From NCBI RefSeq assembly GCF_929443795.1, contig NC_064880.1:29730605-29794604 (forward strand): 64,000 nt of DNA, written 5' to 3'. This stretch comes from Astur gentilis. Taxonomy: Eukaryota; Chordata; Aves; Accipitriformes; Accipitridae. Positions within the stretch are counted from its first letter, which is position 1. Each line of letters starts with the position of its first letter. Shown here piece by piece: positions 11,501-22,515 of this stretch. The notes below the pieces were generated by a model. That model saw only the letters and a program-made list of their open reading frames with translations. It was not told the origin of the DNA and ran no database searches. The translations under genes and the position numbers were made by a program.

Positions 11501-14500
11501 CACAGATAAAAATCTGTTCTGTTCATATAAGAATGCAGATACTGCTCCAAAGATATTGAAATGAAGACATGACAATAGTGAAATAGTGACTTGACAAAAA
11601 TGCAAAGTATGTATAAACAACCAAATGGAAGAAGTCTAAAAGCCTTACTATAATGATCAGAAGATGTGAATAGATAAAAATACCTTTTGGACCTTTCAAC
11701 AGTTAGGTAACATCAATATTAAGTCATGAAGTTTGTGGGGAAATATTTTTAACAGCATGTAATAACACTGTTTAGGCTGAGAGGGAGCTCTGAACTTATT
11801 TTAGAGCTCTAACATTACTGAGGCTGGCATGGTGTCCTTATATAATTGCATCCAGCTGATTTCTTTGCAGTAATCCCAGCATTTGTGAAATAACTCAAAA
11901 CAGAAAATGACAAAATGGTAGAACTCCTTCTTTCCTCCCTTCCCCTAAACAAATATTAGGGCTGCCTTTTGCTGGTTCTTGTCTTTATTTTCCCCAAATG
12001 CTTGTGATTCCTTCTTAGCCTAGAAATTCTACTTAATAAAGTTGGTTTCAGCTTTTTTTGCATTTTTTCTTTTTTTTCCCTTTTTTTCTTTTTTTTTTTT
12101 TTTTTTAAGAAGAACTGAGGCATCCAATTAAAGGCACCATTTTTCATTTATAAACTGGATGGGTACCTTATGATAAGCATGTCCTTAGTATTATTCTTAG
12201 TATTATTGTTGGCATTTGTTGGTCTATTGCTTGTTTTAATTTGTATTTAAATATGTTGCATGGTAGCAAGCCACACATTCCTTGTTTTCCACTGTATCTG
12301 GAGTCACATTCAGTTAAAATTCACTGGTGTTTATCCTTGGGATTTTGGCTTGGCCAGAGAGGAGAGTTATCCACAGAATTTAAATGTGGACTTCACTGGT
12401 GTTTAAAGCTCTGTGATATTTGGAACTAGAAGTTTGATTCTGGTCCACTGCTATTCTTAAATTTACTTTGTTTATTATTGCTACTGTAACAAATGTGTTT
12501 CTGATGCCATGATTCCTTTGTCCATGATACCATCAACCTTACTCTTAACTTCTTAGTATGGCAAGAACGGACTAAAGCAAGTATCACTTACTTCAACTGT
12601 AAGATTAATTTTAATGGCAATAGACTGAAACTTCACTCAGATCCATGAATTCAGTTTGTTTAGAGTTGGTGAAAGAATTACACCCTCTGCTCAGATGTCA
12701 TAAAATTTTCTTTTTCAGGTGATATTTCTCTTTTATATATTTGTGTTTTTAAAAAAAGAATAATACCTCTAATGTATTTTAACATATATCACCCATGCAG
12801 TGACAGTTATTATAAGCATACGTCTCATCACGTATGCATACCACAAAGTGTGGTGTATCTTCATAGGGAGACTATGCTCAAAGATAGGGCGACTAAATGG
12901 AGAACATTGGAAAAGAGTGTAAGGGTGTGGAAATAAAAGGGGGAAAGTGTTTTCTGGAGGCCAGTGGCACTGCTACTAGTAAAAATCATACTGTAGTACT
13001 TCAATACCTTTTATTTTAAATATGATATTTAATTTTATTTGGATGTAGCATAACTCCAGGGACAACAATTATTAGATTTAAGAGACCACAATATGTCAGT
13101 CTTTCATAATAAAACAGAGTATGGGTAGTTGTTAGTTTAAGGAAGAATTGATATTTTGACGTCTTCCTAGGTTTTGTCAGTTTGAAAGTGATTCTGAATA
13201 GACTAAAGTACCTTTTCTTTGTGGAGTGGCCTGTTCTCTTCTGGGTATTATATTCCAGGAAAGATTCACTGGGTGCATTCCTTAAACATGACTGCATAAA
13301 ACATGTGCAGATCAAGGAAAAATAAATTGCTTCAGACTAATAAGTTAGATCTCCATCTTTACTGTTGTTAGGCATAAATCTTCCTGTATGTAGGTCTAAA
13401 CAACGTGAGATCAGAACAAATGGTTCTGGAGAGATGGTTATGAATATGAAGCCAGGAAATACCCATTTACATTCTATTAATTTTAGTAGGAAATGCAGAC
13501 TGCTGCTTTGCATGTATAAAAGTATCTAAAATGTATTTTGTTTGGTGAATTGCAGTTACATGCAACAGACATTACACAGCTGAGTGTTTTCTGCCTCTAT
13601 ACATTTTCATATTAAGACGCTGTCTTGTTATTAAAGCTCTGTATTTGGGTTTCTCAGGAAACATAGGTTTATTTCCAAGATTCCATTATATTTAGGGTCT
13701 TAAATGATGTTTGTTATCGTGGTTCTGGGCTCAGCAGCTCATGAAGGAATGCAACTAATATCTGTCACATGTTGGTCATTCTCTCATCCTCTCCCCAGGG
13801 AAGAAGCATGTGCAATGGAATGTCTTGGTTTGCTAGAGATTTAAGTTTTTATTTTAAAATTCACAAGTTGGTATGGGCTTATTTTAGGGACAGCAATGTC
13901 AAAGAAATGTGTCTTGCACTGCGAATGGAATGACATAAGCTTTGAGGCCATCCTTATTCTTTGTGGGAGATCGTTCCATGCATTTGGATGAGCTGAGGAA
14001 GGTCTGTGTTCTGTAGGCAAACAATCATTTGTTGTTGAGAGTTCTACTGTTTTAGAGGAGTGTAACAGTTAACAGCCTTCCACTTAGAGCTTGAGGTGTT
14101 TTTCTTATATTGTCTGCGTCCAGATTGTTGAGGACATGAGTACATGTTAAAATAAAGTGTGTGGTCATGCTTGAGATGGCTCTGAATGAGCTACCTTGGA
14201 GCCTTTGGAACAAAGAGAACTTCTGAACATGATTTGAAATTCAGTTGAAAACAGAAAACATCTTTGGTATGCTTGTACTTAAATTAAGCTGAGGGAATTC
14301 TGTTACAGACTTCCTTTGTGACCTTTGGCTATGTGGCATCTGGGCCTGCAGATAGCCGTATACACGCACAAAGTTGAAAGTATCACAGTCAGAATGTGGT
14401 GCTTCATTCCTGGCCAGCTCTTGGCCTAATAGTCACACAGAAGGGACAATTTTCATGGCCAGAAGAGGAGAGAATTTTATACATAAATACACAAAATATT

Positions 14501-17078
14501 TTGGTTTGTATTCCTAAGTACTTGTAGTTGTCTGTTGATACTGTTCTCACTATTCCTGTCTGTTGTAGTGTGGTGTTAAAGAATTAAAAGTTTTGCAGCA
14601 TGATGGGAAATAACACTGAAGAGTGCATTACTGTACTTGTGGTAATTATGTCTATAAAATTGCAATCCAACCTTGTAAGTTATTGTAGGATGACTCATAA
14701 GTGGTGATAAGTTGTTATAACAAGTCTTTGGTGAGTTGGTATTTGCAGATCAGGTCCATAATTAGTGGAAGATCCAGAAAGTGTGCTCACATAGAGGCAG
14801 TTTCTGGAAAGACTTGAAGTCAGAAGGAAAGAATTTCTGGCACTTGCATGATTACAAGATCAGGTCTATAATGACTACAGTAAAAGTACTGCTTTTATTT
14901 AACTATGTATAAAATATTTTTAGTAAATTTAAATTTTACAGAATCTTTTCCTTGTGAGTATCATAAACAAAGGAGTGGAATGCACTGTCCTTGTGCTAAT
15001 TAAAGATTCTTCAATCTATACAATGTCTCCATCGGCTAAATAAGAGCATTTATGTACTGCTTGTTTAAGGGTGACAGAATCTGCTGCACATAAAATAGCC
15101 CATTTGGAAACAGTGAACTCTTTCCTTCCAAAATTATTCTTGGTGTGTTAGATAACCACTTAATAGTCATCTGAAAGCGAGAAAGAAAACCATAAATAAC
15201 TGCCAAGAACGGACTATGTATCTATCTGTATGTATATATCTTCAACTTCATAACATAATGCAAATGGGATTTTAACCAAAAATCATTTATTGTGGAGCGG
15301 AAATTGAGTACTAAAATATTAGTATGGTTCACCTACTATATAAATTAAAACTTGATAACGTTTACAAAAGTAATATTTTCTAAGGAATTTCAAAATGCAA
15401 AGAACATCTGGACTAAGAATGAAATATAAATGTGTTATACTATTATGAATAAAGGCTCGTGATTCTGCAAGCGCTTGCAGGAGTAAAGAACTGTGAACAT
15501 ACCGGCAGCTCACTGATTCTTTCTATGGCCAATTTAATTAAAAAATTTCCACAGATGCCCAAACCTTTGATCCTAGAAACACCCATGAACTGTATTTTGC
15601 TCATAGGAGTAGCTTTATGGATGTTAATGGGGCTACTTACATGAGTAAGACAAGAGTTTGAATAATTTTGAAGGAATTCTTGCATAGATATTAATGTATA
15701 ATATGAGCTATTAACTAATTAATGTGCACTTGTGAATGGTGAAATGCTCCTGCAGATGCTTAAGACAGTCTCGTAAATCTGCTAGCACTAATCATGCAGT
15801 AATGCTACTGACATACTTAGTTGTCTTCATTCAAGTTTGGGCCATGGTCTTCAATATAGTGGTAACAATAAAATTTTGGTTTAGGCTTGTGACAGGTTAA
15901 TGTTTAAACCAATCAATGTTTAAAAAGTACTCTTATAAGTGTCTATTTCGTTGTGCTCTTTGGGAGAAAGAAAGCACAATGGAAGGAAAACACATCTATA
16001 GAAGCAACTTAGTAAGATCTTGCATAAATATTCAAGTGTGCAGTTTTCAGCTGCTGGTTTGATTGCTAAAGGGCTAACGTGAAATCTATGAACTGCTCAT
16101 TGGTGAAAATGTTACAGACCCAGAGTTGTCTTGCAGACCCTTTATATTATACTACAGATTCACCCAGTGGACAATGTGTGCTGACATGCAAGTATGAATA
16201 TGGCACATTTGAAATTGGTGCTCCGCATGACTTTGTGCCTTATGCCATTTTGCTTGTCTGATTTTGATTTCTCTGAAATAAACTGGAAATATTCCTTGAC
16301 TGGGCCTGGATAAGGAGGACATGAGAACAAGAGGTATATGGAGATGCTGGATTTAAAAATGGCAACCTTTGAGGCATGTTGACTCACTGAGGAGATTTAT
16401 TAACCCTCTTCCTTTGCAGGGCAAAGTACCTATGTAATTTTATATGTATTTGCTGTTTTCTTGATCAATCCTGTTCTGTCATGTATTCACACTGGAAGGT
16501 GTATGAGCTTCTTGCAAATATCCAAGGAGGTCTCATGCATCTATTTGTTCTTTCTTGTCCCAAATTCCTATTTGATTTATTTTCTGTGATTCTTTTAATT
16601 AACCCCAGGCATCTATGGAAGCTCTACTGCCAGTTTCAATGGGATTATAGGCCTCTATACTCCCCCTCTTACTGCCTGGTAGAGTGGCACTGATGAGCTG
16701 CATACTAGTTTTCTGCAGTGACATTTCCAACTTCCCCTATATTATTAGGGAAATGAAGGATGATCTTAAAGATTATAATCTAGCCTGAAGCTGTTTTGAT
16801 CTTCAGAAAATGATTATACATACAACAGGAGCTACTGTTTTTTCCCATAAGCCATTTCCAGTTTTCATTTCCCCATAAGAATTCCTTGGCCCACTGGAAC
16901 CAAGGGGAAAAGTCAGTATTTTAGAGTTCCCAGAGATCTTTTTTTTCTTCTGTGAGTGAAGAATATGACATGCCCATGGAAGGTGACTGCATGCAGGGTT
17001 CAAGGGGAATCACTCTGATGCAGAAAGACTGTCTCATGATTGGGATTAATACGAACACTTAATTACTAGTATTTGAAT

Positions 17079-17083
17079 ATTAT
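17079..17083. repeat. Target site duplication ATTAT, left copy
   Basis: ATTAT directly abuts the TG end of the LTR and is repeated exactly at 18118-18122. A 6-bp duplication does not fit, so the repeat is 5 bp. Five-base duplications are typical of class III (ERVL) integrases, whereas class I gives 4 bp and class II gives 6 bp. Confidence 0.9.
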
Positions 17084-17272
17084 TGTGGTGGGTTGACCCT
17101 GGCTGGATGCCAGGTGCCCACCAAAGCCACTCTATCAACCCCCCTCCTCCTCAGCTGGACAGCGGGGAGAAAATATAATGAAAGGCTCATGGGTTGAGAT
17201 AAGGACAGGGAAAGATCACTCACCAATTACTGTCATGGGCAAAACAGGCTCAACTTGGGGAAATTAGTTTAA

Positions 17273-17278
17273 TTTATT
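17273..17278 (-). promoter_or_regulatory. LTR polyadenylation signal AATAAA (predicted)
   Basis: AATAAA on the minus strand, about 190 bases before the 3' end of the LTR in its sense direction. If used, the R region would run from about 17.9 kb to about 17.25 kb and would include the whole minisatellite. Confidence 0.45.
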
Positions 17279-17462
17279 ACCAATCAAATCAGAGTAGGGT
17301 AACAAGAAATAAACCCCAAATCTTAAAATACCTTCCCCCCACCCCTCCCTTCTTCCCAGGTTCAACTCTGCTCCCAATTTTCTCTATCTCTTCTCCCCAG
17401 GTGGCACAGGGGGACGGGGAATGGGGGTTGCAGTCAGTCCATCACACTCCTCACTCTTCCCC

Positions 17463-17800
17463 TGCTCCACCGTGGGGTCCCTCCCTTGGGGAGACAGTTC
17501 TCCACGGACTTCTCCAACATGAGTCCTTCCCACAGGCTGCAGTTCTTCACGAACTGCTCCAGCATGGGTCCCTTCCACGGGCTACAGTCCTTCAGGCACA
17601 GACTGCTCCAGCGTGGGTCCCCCGTGGGGTCACAAGTCCTGCCAGAAAACCTGCTCCCGCGTGGGCTCCTCGCTCCACAGGGCCACATGTCCTGCCAGGA
17701 GCCTGCTCCAGCGCGGGCTCTCCATGGGGTCACAACCTCCTTTGGGCATCCACCTGCTCCACTGTGGGCCTCCATGGGCTGCAGGGGAATCTCTGCTTTG
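17463..17800. repeat. Seven-unit minisatellite inside the LTR, period about 49 bp
   Basis: On the + strand the unit opens with TGCTCC-A-GCGTGGG-like sequence at 17463, 17511 (as TCTCC), 17555, 17604, 17652, 17704 and 17755, giving spacings of 48, 44, 49, 48, 52 and 51 bases. Units also share a CC(A/C)CGGG(G/C) block and a TCCT-like block. The array is GC-rich and produces long accidental open frames on both strands. By the TATA and AATAAA placement it lies downstream of the transcription start in the LTR sense direction. Confidence 0.85.
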
Positions 17801-17927
17801 GTGCCTGGAGCACCTCTTCCCTCTCCTTCTTCACTGCCCTGGGGGTCTGCAGGGCTGTTTGTCTTGCACATTCTCACTCCCCTCTCTGCTGCTAGTGTTC
17901 TGTGTGGGTGGGGGAGGAGGTTCCCCG

Positions 17928-17937
17928 TCTTAAATGT
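17928..17937 (-). promoter_or_regulatory. TATA-like box of the LTR (predicted)
   Basis: On the minus strand the sequence reads ACATTTAAGA, a TATA-like element about 180 bases inside the 5' end of the sense LTR, where a U3 promoter is expected. This placement is one of the arguments for minus-strand orientation. Confidence 0.45.
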
Positions 17938-18117
17938 GTTATCCCATAGGCGCTACCACTGTCGCTGATGGGCTCGGCCTTGAGCCAGTGGCGGGTCCAT
18001 CCTGGAGCCAGCTGGCATTGGCTCTATAGGACATGGGGAAAGCTTCTAGCAGCTTCTCACAGAAGCCACCCCTCCAGCCCCCCCACTACCAAAATCTTGC
18101 CATGCAAACCCAATACA

Positions 18118-18122
18118 ATTAT
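18118..18122. repeat. Target site duplication ATTAT, right copy
   Basis: An exact repeat of the ATTAT at 17079-17083, immediately after the terminal CA of the LTR. Confidence 0.9.
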
Positions 18123-18424
18123 GTTTTAAATGTGTTGCAGTGTACCAGGTGTGCCCCAAGGCCATATATGAAAGCGTAAGACAACTGTTTAACAAAAGGT
18201 TTGAACCTGGAATGGCTCATTGTCACCAAAAAGTTGGCCTAGATGCCTGCATGAAGATCCAGTTCACAATCCTGCTCCTGTAGACAAAAACCTGCTGGAG
18301 AAATTTTGGAGCTTGTCATTTGACATAAAATTATCCACAGCTGGGCTCTCAAGGGTACAGCAGGAATTTCTTTAGGAATTACTTACATAAAAACGATAAA
18401 TGCGGTATTATGAAATAGACCACA
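18123..18424. other. Spacer between two LTRs of different families
   Basis: 302 bases of ordinary unique-looking sequence. There is no retroviral internal region or gene, so the two flanking LTRs are independent insertions and not the ends of one provirus (their families and orientations also differ). Confidence 0.8.
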
Positions 18425-18660
18425 TGTCCTGGTTTCGGCTGGGATAGAGTTAATTTTCTTCCTAGTAGCTGGTATAGTGTTATGTCTTGGATTCAGTATG
18501 AGAAGAATGTTGATAACACACTGATGTTTTCAGTTGTTGCTAAGTAATGCTCAGACTAAGTCAAGGACTTGGCAAGAAGGCTGGAGGGGCACAAGAAGTT
18601 GGGAGGGGACACAGCCAGGACAGCTGACCCAAACTGGCCAAAGGCATATTCCATACTATG

Positions 18661-18683
18661 TGATGTCATGCCCAGTATATAAA
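18661..18683 (+). promoter_or_regulatory. LTR core promoter: CRE-like site plus TATA box
   Basis: TGATGTCA at 18661-18668 is one base from the CREB/ATF consensus TGACGTCA, and TATATAAA follows at 18676-18683. The arrangement places transcription start near 18710 on the + strand. The sister copy (37417-38017) has GACGTC at the corresponding place but a damaged TATA box (TATAGGAA). Confidence 0.6.
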
Positions 18684-18792
18684 CTGGGGGGAGTTGGCCT
18701 GGGAGGGATTGCTGCTCGGGAACTAACTGGACATTGGTTGGCAAGTGGTGAGCAATTGCATTGTGCATCACTTGTTTTGTATATTCCAATCC

Positions 18793-18841
18793 TTTTTTTA
18801 TTATTATTGTCATTTTATTATTGTTATTATTATCATTATTA
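18793..18841. repeat. ATT-type microsatellite within the LTR
   Basis: An imperfect (ATT/GTT)n tract of about 49 bases. The sister LTR has a related AT-rich, less regular tract at the equivalent place, so the expansion is partly copy-specific. Confidence 0.8.
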
Positions 18842-21800
18842 GTTTCTTCCTTTCTGTTCTGCTAAACTGTTCTTATCTCAACTCACGAGTTTTACATTTT
18901 TTTTTTGTTCTGACTCTTTCCCCCATCCCACAGGGTGGGGGGGAGTGAGCATGAAGTTGCGTGGTGCTTAGTTGCTGGCTGGGGTTCAATATATAATGCC
19001 ATGTATTTCTAAATGTCTTAAACATGTGACAGGCTATTGCCATTGTTATGAATTTCTTACACATCTGAAAACAAGACTGAAGTTAATGGGAATATTTTGT
19101 GTTAAAAGTGCAGTCAGAAATGACAAAGTTTCATTTGATTTACACAAGCATAAATGCAAAATGACCCCGCTATCATTAAAGGAATTGTGCTAGATTTACA
19201 GTAGCATAAAGAAGTTAAGAAACTGGTCCAGGGTCGGCACTTTAGCAATAAAATGCATCCATTTATGGGGTGAAAATGTACAGCAGTAAGAGATATGAGT
19301 AAGCTAGGGGGATTCCATCTGGCAGGGCCACGAATCGACCTGGGAGAGTTTGCTGTCTAGGCTGGCTTTCACAACACCTATTTCTGTAAAGAATTTTAAA
19401 ATCTCAAACACAAGTGTCACCTATCAACAATTTGCCAAGGGGAGGAAGAAACAAAATGTATAGCAGCCCAAGCTGTCCACTATATTGCTTAAACCACTAA
19501 CATCAGTCCATGGTGTATATAATCTATAGAATCTGTAGAAAAAAATCTTTTTTGTGTACAAGTGACAAAGAGTTCTTTTTGCTTATAATTTGTTTAAAAT
19601 TAAGTTAATGGCAATCTTCCTTGGTATTCATTTTTGGTGGAGACTTTGTGGTCTTTCATCCTGTATAAAATTCTTTAGAGACAATATAAAACGTTAGAAA
19701 AAGTGCTATCGTAGTGACGGTATATGTAGTAAGCTCTTGATCTTTATTTGCCATCACTGCTGGTCCTAGCCTGTGCCCATAATCTTGAAGTCTCATGCAT
19801 ATGGGAGAATTGTAAGCTTGTGGAAAAATGAAAACATTTTTTCATGGAGATCAGAGTCAGATTCTGATTCTAAGATCTTGAAAAATATCCACCTCTCCCT
19901 TACTACTATGGATTTAGTTTTAAATTATTGTCTTTCTACAGAGATAAATGAAAGTACTGGTAAGAACAGTAATACAGTAGTCTGGCTGGCACGCCACTAT
20001 TGTTCCAGTAGGTACAACCATCCAGAGCAGACACTTCCAGGATTGATAGCAAACTTCAGTCGTTCAATATGGCTGGCAATACCGGTCCATCTTTAATTAA
20101 TAGCCAGGTAAAAGCATTTGTGTATCAGAAGATTCCAGTTATGGTCATATTGTGTCAGGAAGATGTCAGTGTACTATCTCGTCTTGCTACTTATGAGTGC
20201 TAATATAGTACTTACAGGATAATAGATGAGGAGGGATGGATTACAAACTTATAAATCAATCAAAGTTTTTGTGATAAATTTATATGCTTTTGCAGCTTGT
20301 TAAATCATCAAAACCCTCAGATTGATTTTTACTTTAACAATCAATCCTCTGCGTTTTTTAACATGCAGTCAAGAGTTAAATTTTTGTAACTATAAATATT
20401 GAGAAGAGTATTATGACACTAGCAGGAAGATTTATTACATTCTGATGGCAGAGCTGAAAGGATGTATATACTATACTACTGAACTGTCAAGATGCAAAGG
20501 TTGATTAGTCAGAAAGTGTTTGTTTTACAGAGAGGAAACTCATCTATATGTTCATCAGCTGATATGTTCATGCAGCAGGAATTCATCTGCACAAATGTTT
20601 ATACTCACAGATGGTCTGATATCAGCCTGGACATAGGATAACGTTTGAGTTTGTATTGGGAATGCTTACAACATTATCTGTGATGAAGCAACGGCAGTAC
20701 ACAGGTAACTGTCACATCTGAGGCTCTGCAGCTACTCAAATATTCATCATGGCTTCTGATAAGCAGTAAATGACCCTCAGAGATTCAGGCTTTCTGTTCA
20801 CACATTTACCCAAAAGGTGAGATTCCAAACTAGGAAGTCTTTTACAGGAAAGTGAGCAATGAAAGCTCGGTGTGTAATCAGCTACTATCTTTTAGGTTTA
20901 CAGGCAACTTTCATATTTGAAGGCCATTCAATAAGTATATAAAAATTTGGCAGCTGAGCTTTTGACAGAAGTTTTGCAATTGAGACATGTAGACCAGGAA
21001 CAAGACTAAATCTACCAGACTCATCATGTGCAATTAATACAGCTTCCAAAAAGAACACTTTTTTTATTAGGTACGTATCAGTTTACTGTGAAAACTGGTC
21101 TGTGCAATATTTAGAAAGCACAGCATTGTACACAAGAAGTTATGCCAGCCCACTGAACTTTGGCTGAGGAAGGAGATTCTGAAAAGTTGGAGGCTGCAGT
21201 TCATTAGTGGGGAGGTTCATCAGTAGCTTGTACAAGTGTACCGTGTACCTCTACATGATGTTTCCATCACCAGCACCATCTAAGCCATGCAGAATCTTGC
21301 ACTTACATGGAATGTCTTCAGTGCAGCTATATGTGGTTGGTAAAGAGCAGCAGCAATCTGAGTTGAGATACATGTCAGGTGTGTTGCATTAAGTGACTCT
21401 TAATTTTGCTGTGATACCCTAGCTAAACCACTTTTGCTCTAGTTAACCTGGTTTACTTCTCAAGTGGAACAGGCAAATAGCATATATGTGTCCAGTTTAT
21501 AAACAAGTGATAAGCTGACTCTACTATTTGCAGTTGTCTGCACATATCTTTCATCTTAAACCATTTTGATTAGAAAAAAAAATTTATTATGTTAACAGAA
21601 CGCTTATTAAAAAGATTAAAAATAGGCTAATGACAGATATCAAAATATATTTGCGTATAGGGAGAGATTAATTTGGTAGATTTATTTCCAGTGGAGCTCC
21701 CCAGGGGTCTAGGCTTGTTTCGATACTAATATTTTTGTCAAAAAACCTAGACAATGCTGAAAAGCATTAGTTGCTGAAGTCTGTAGATGTGACAAACATT

Positions 21801-22494
21801 AGCAAGTTTGTAACAATAAAGAAAAAGCACAATGGTTAAATGGATCTCAGTGACCTAGTGTCATAGTCACAGAACAATTACCGCGTTATTTCAAATTGTG
21901 TGTTAGAATCACTATAGATACTATACTATAGATACTTGCTGTAATATAGCAAGATATGCTATACCTAAAAGTTAAGAATGTAAGCAGTAATTCTGTCTTA
22001 GAAGAATGTAGTGCCTTATGAATACTCAGTTCAATATGAGCTGTCAATGTTGTAGCTAAAAGAGGCAAAGGGTTCCTTGGCTGTATGAGAAGAAAAGTAT
22101 CTGTAGAAGTAAAGTACAAACAATGATGGCAAGATCACTAATAAGATTGTGTTGTTTTCTGGAGACTACCTTTCAAGAGGTAGGTGTGGAAGTAAGACAC
22201 TTCAAATTCAAGTCATGAAAATTATGCACATACTAGAAAACAAGCTTTATTCTTCCAAAAAAGAAGCAAGGAGTTCTACTTATACAGCTTCTTAAAGATA
22301 AAGTCAAGAAGCACACAGATACCCTTCCATGGAAAAAAAAAAGTGATAATTGGGCTTTTCTGTCCTGCTGACAAAGCATAACGAGATCGAATGGCTGGAA
22401 GCTGTGAGAGTAATTAGATGCAGGAACTGCTTGCCAGGTGAGGTGGAGGACTTAAAATTACTCAGATTTTTAAGAAAGGGAGATTAGAGCTTCT

Positions 22495-22515
22495 AAAAAA
22501 AAAAAAAAAAAAAAA
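22495..22515. repeat. A21 homopolymer
   Basis: An uninterrupted A tract. The sequence upstream shows no gene-like reading frame, so there is no support for a processed pseudogene. Confidence 0.9.

Larger units (their letters stand above)
1651..17078. other. Long non-coding AT-rich stretch
   Basis: About 15 kb without a recognisable gene. All open frames are short (under about 115 codons), lack known motifs and are scattered on both strands as expected by chance. Contents reported separately are a MIR-like scrap at 2709-2760, a palindromic repeat fossil at 5525-5614 and poly(A)/poly(T) tracts near 7.0, 7.1, 8.6 and 12.1 kb. The rest appears unique. An AT-rich segment at about 9640-9960 has homeobox-like ATTA-type sites and could be a conserved non-coding element, but this rests on composition alone. 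Confidence 0.55.
17084..18117 (-). mobile_element. Solo ERVL-type LTR, 1034 bp
   Basis: A complete LTR bounded by TG...CA (+ strand begins TGTGGTGGGTTGACCCTGG and ends CAAACCCAATACA) between perfect ATTAT duplications. The sense strand is judged to be minus: read that way it starts TGTATTGGGTTTGC, has a TATA-like TTTAAG near 17930-17936, and an AATAAA at 17273-17278. No gag, pol or env remnant lies on either side, so it is a solo LTR left by recombination between the two LTRs of a provirus. It is GC-richer than its surroundings and holds a 49-bp-period minisatellite. The family is a widespread avian ERVL LTR that I recognise by sequence, but I do not assign a database name. Confidence 0.9.
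18425..18990 (+). mobile_element. Solo LTR, second ERVL-type family, plus strand, 3' end decayed
   Basis: Starts TGTCCTGGTTTCGGCTGGGA and matches, in reverse orientation, the LTR at 37417-38017 along nearly its whole length. It has a clean TATATAAA box (18676-18683) with a CRE-like TGATGTCA just upstream (18661-18668), an ATT-rich microsatellite in the middle, and a G-rich block near the end. The end reads GGCTGGGGTTCAATA, whereas the sister copy ends in an intact ...ACCACGACA-type terminus; the last ten or so bases are therefore lost or mutated. The five bases before the start (CCACA) are not repeated after it. It is older or 3'-truncated relative to the sister copy. Confidence 0.85.

Noticed and set aside
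14746..14875. Direct repeat AGATCAGGTC(C/T)ATAAT, two copies about 110 bases apart
   Set aside because: Too short, with only two copies and no similarity in the intervening sequence; likely chance. It does not form a CRISPR-like array.
17401..17968. Several open frames of 106-164 codons on both strands
   Set aside because: They run through the GC-rich minisatellite of the ERVL LTR, where stops are rare. The residues are low-complexity repeats and there is no retroviral protein similarity.
18534..18842. 102-codon open frame
   Set aside because: It lies inside the second-family LTR and ends in the ATT microsatellite; LTRs of this type are non-coding.
17084..18990. A single provirus bounded by the LTRs at 17084 and 18425
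   Set aside because: The LTRs belong to different families and opposite orientations, the 307-bp spacer holds no retroviral genes, and the first LTR has its own perfect target duplication.
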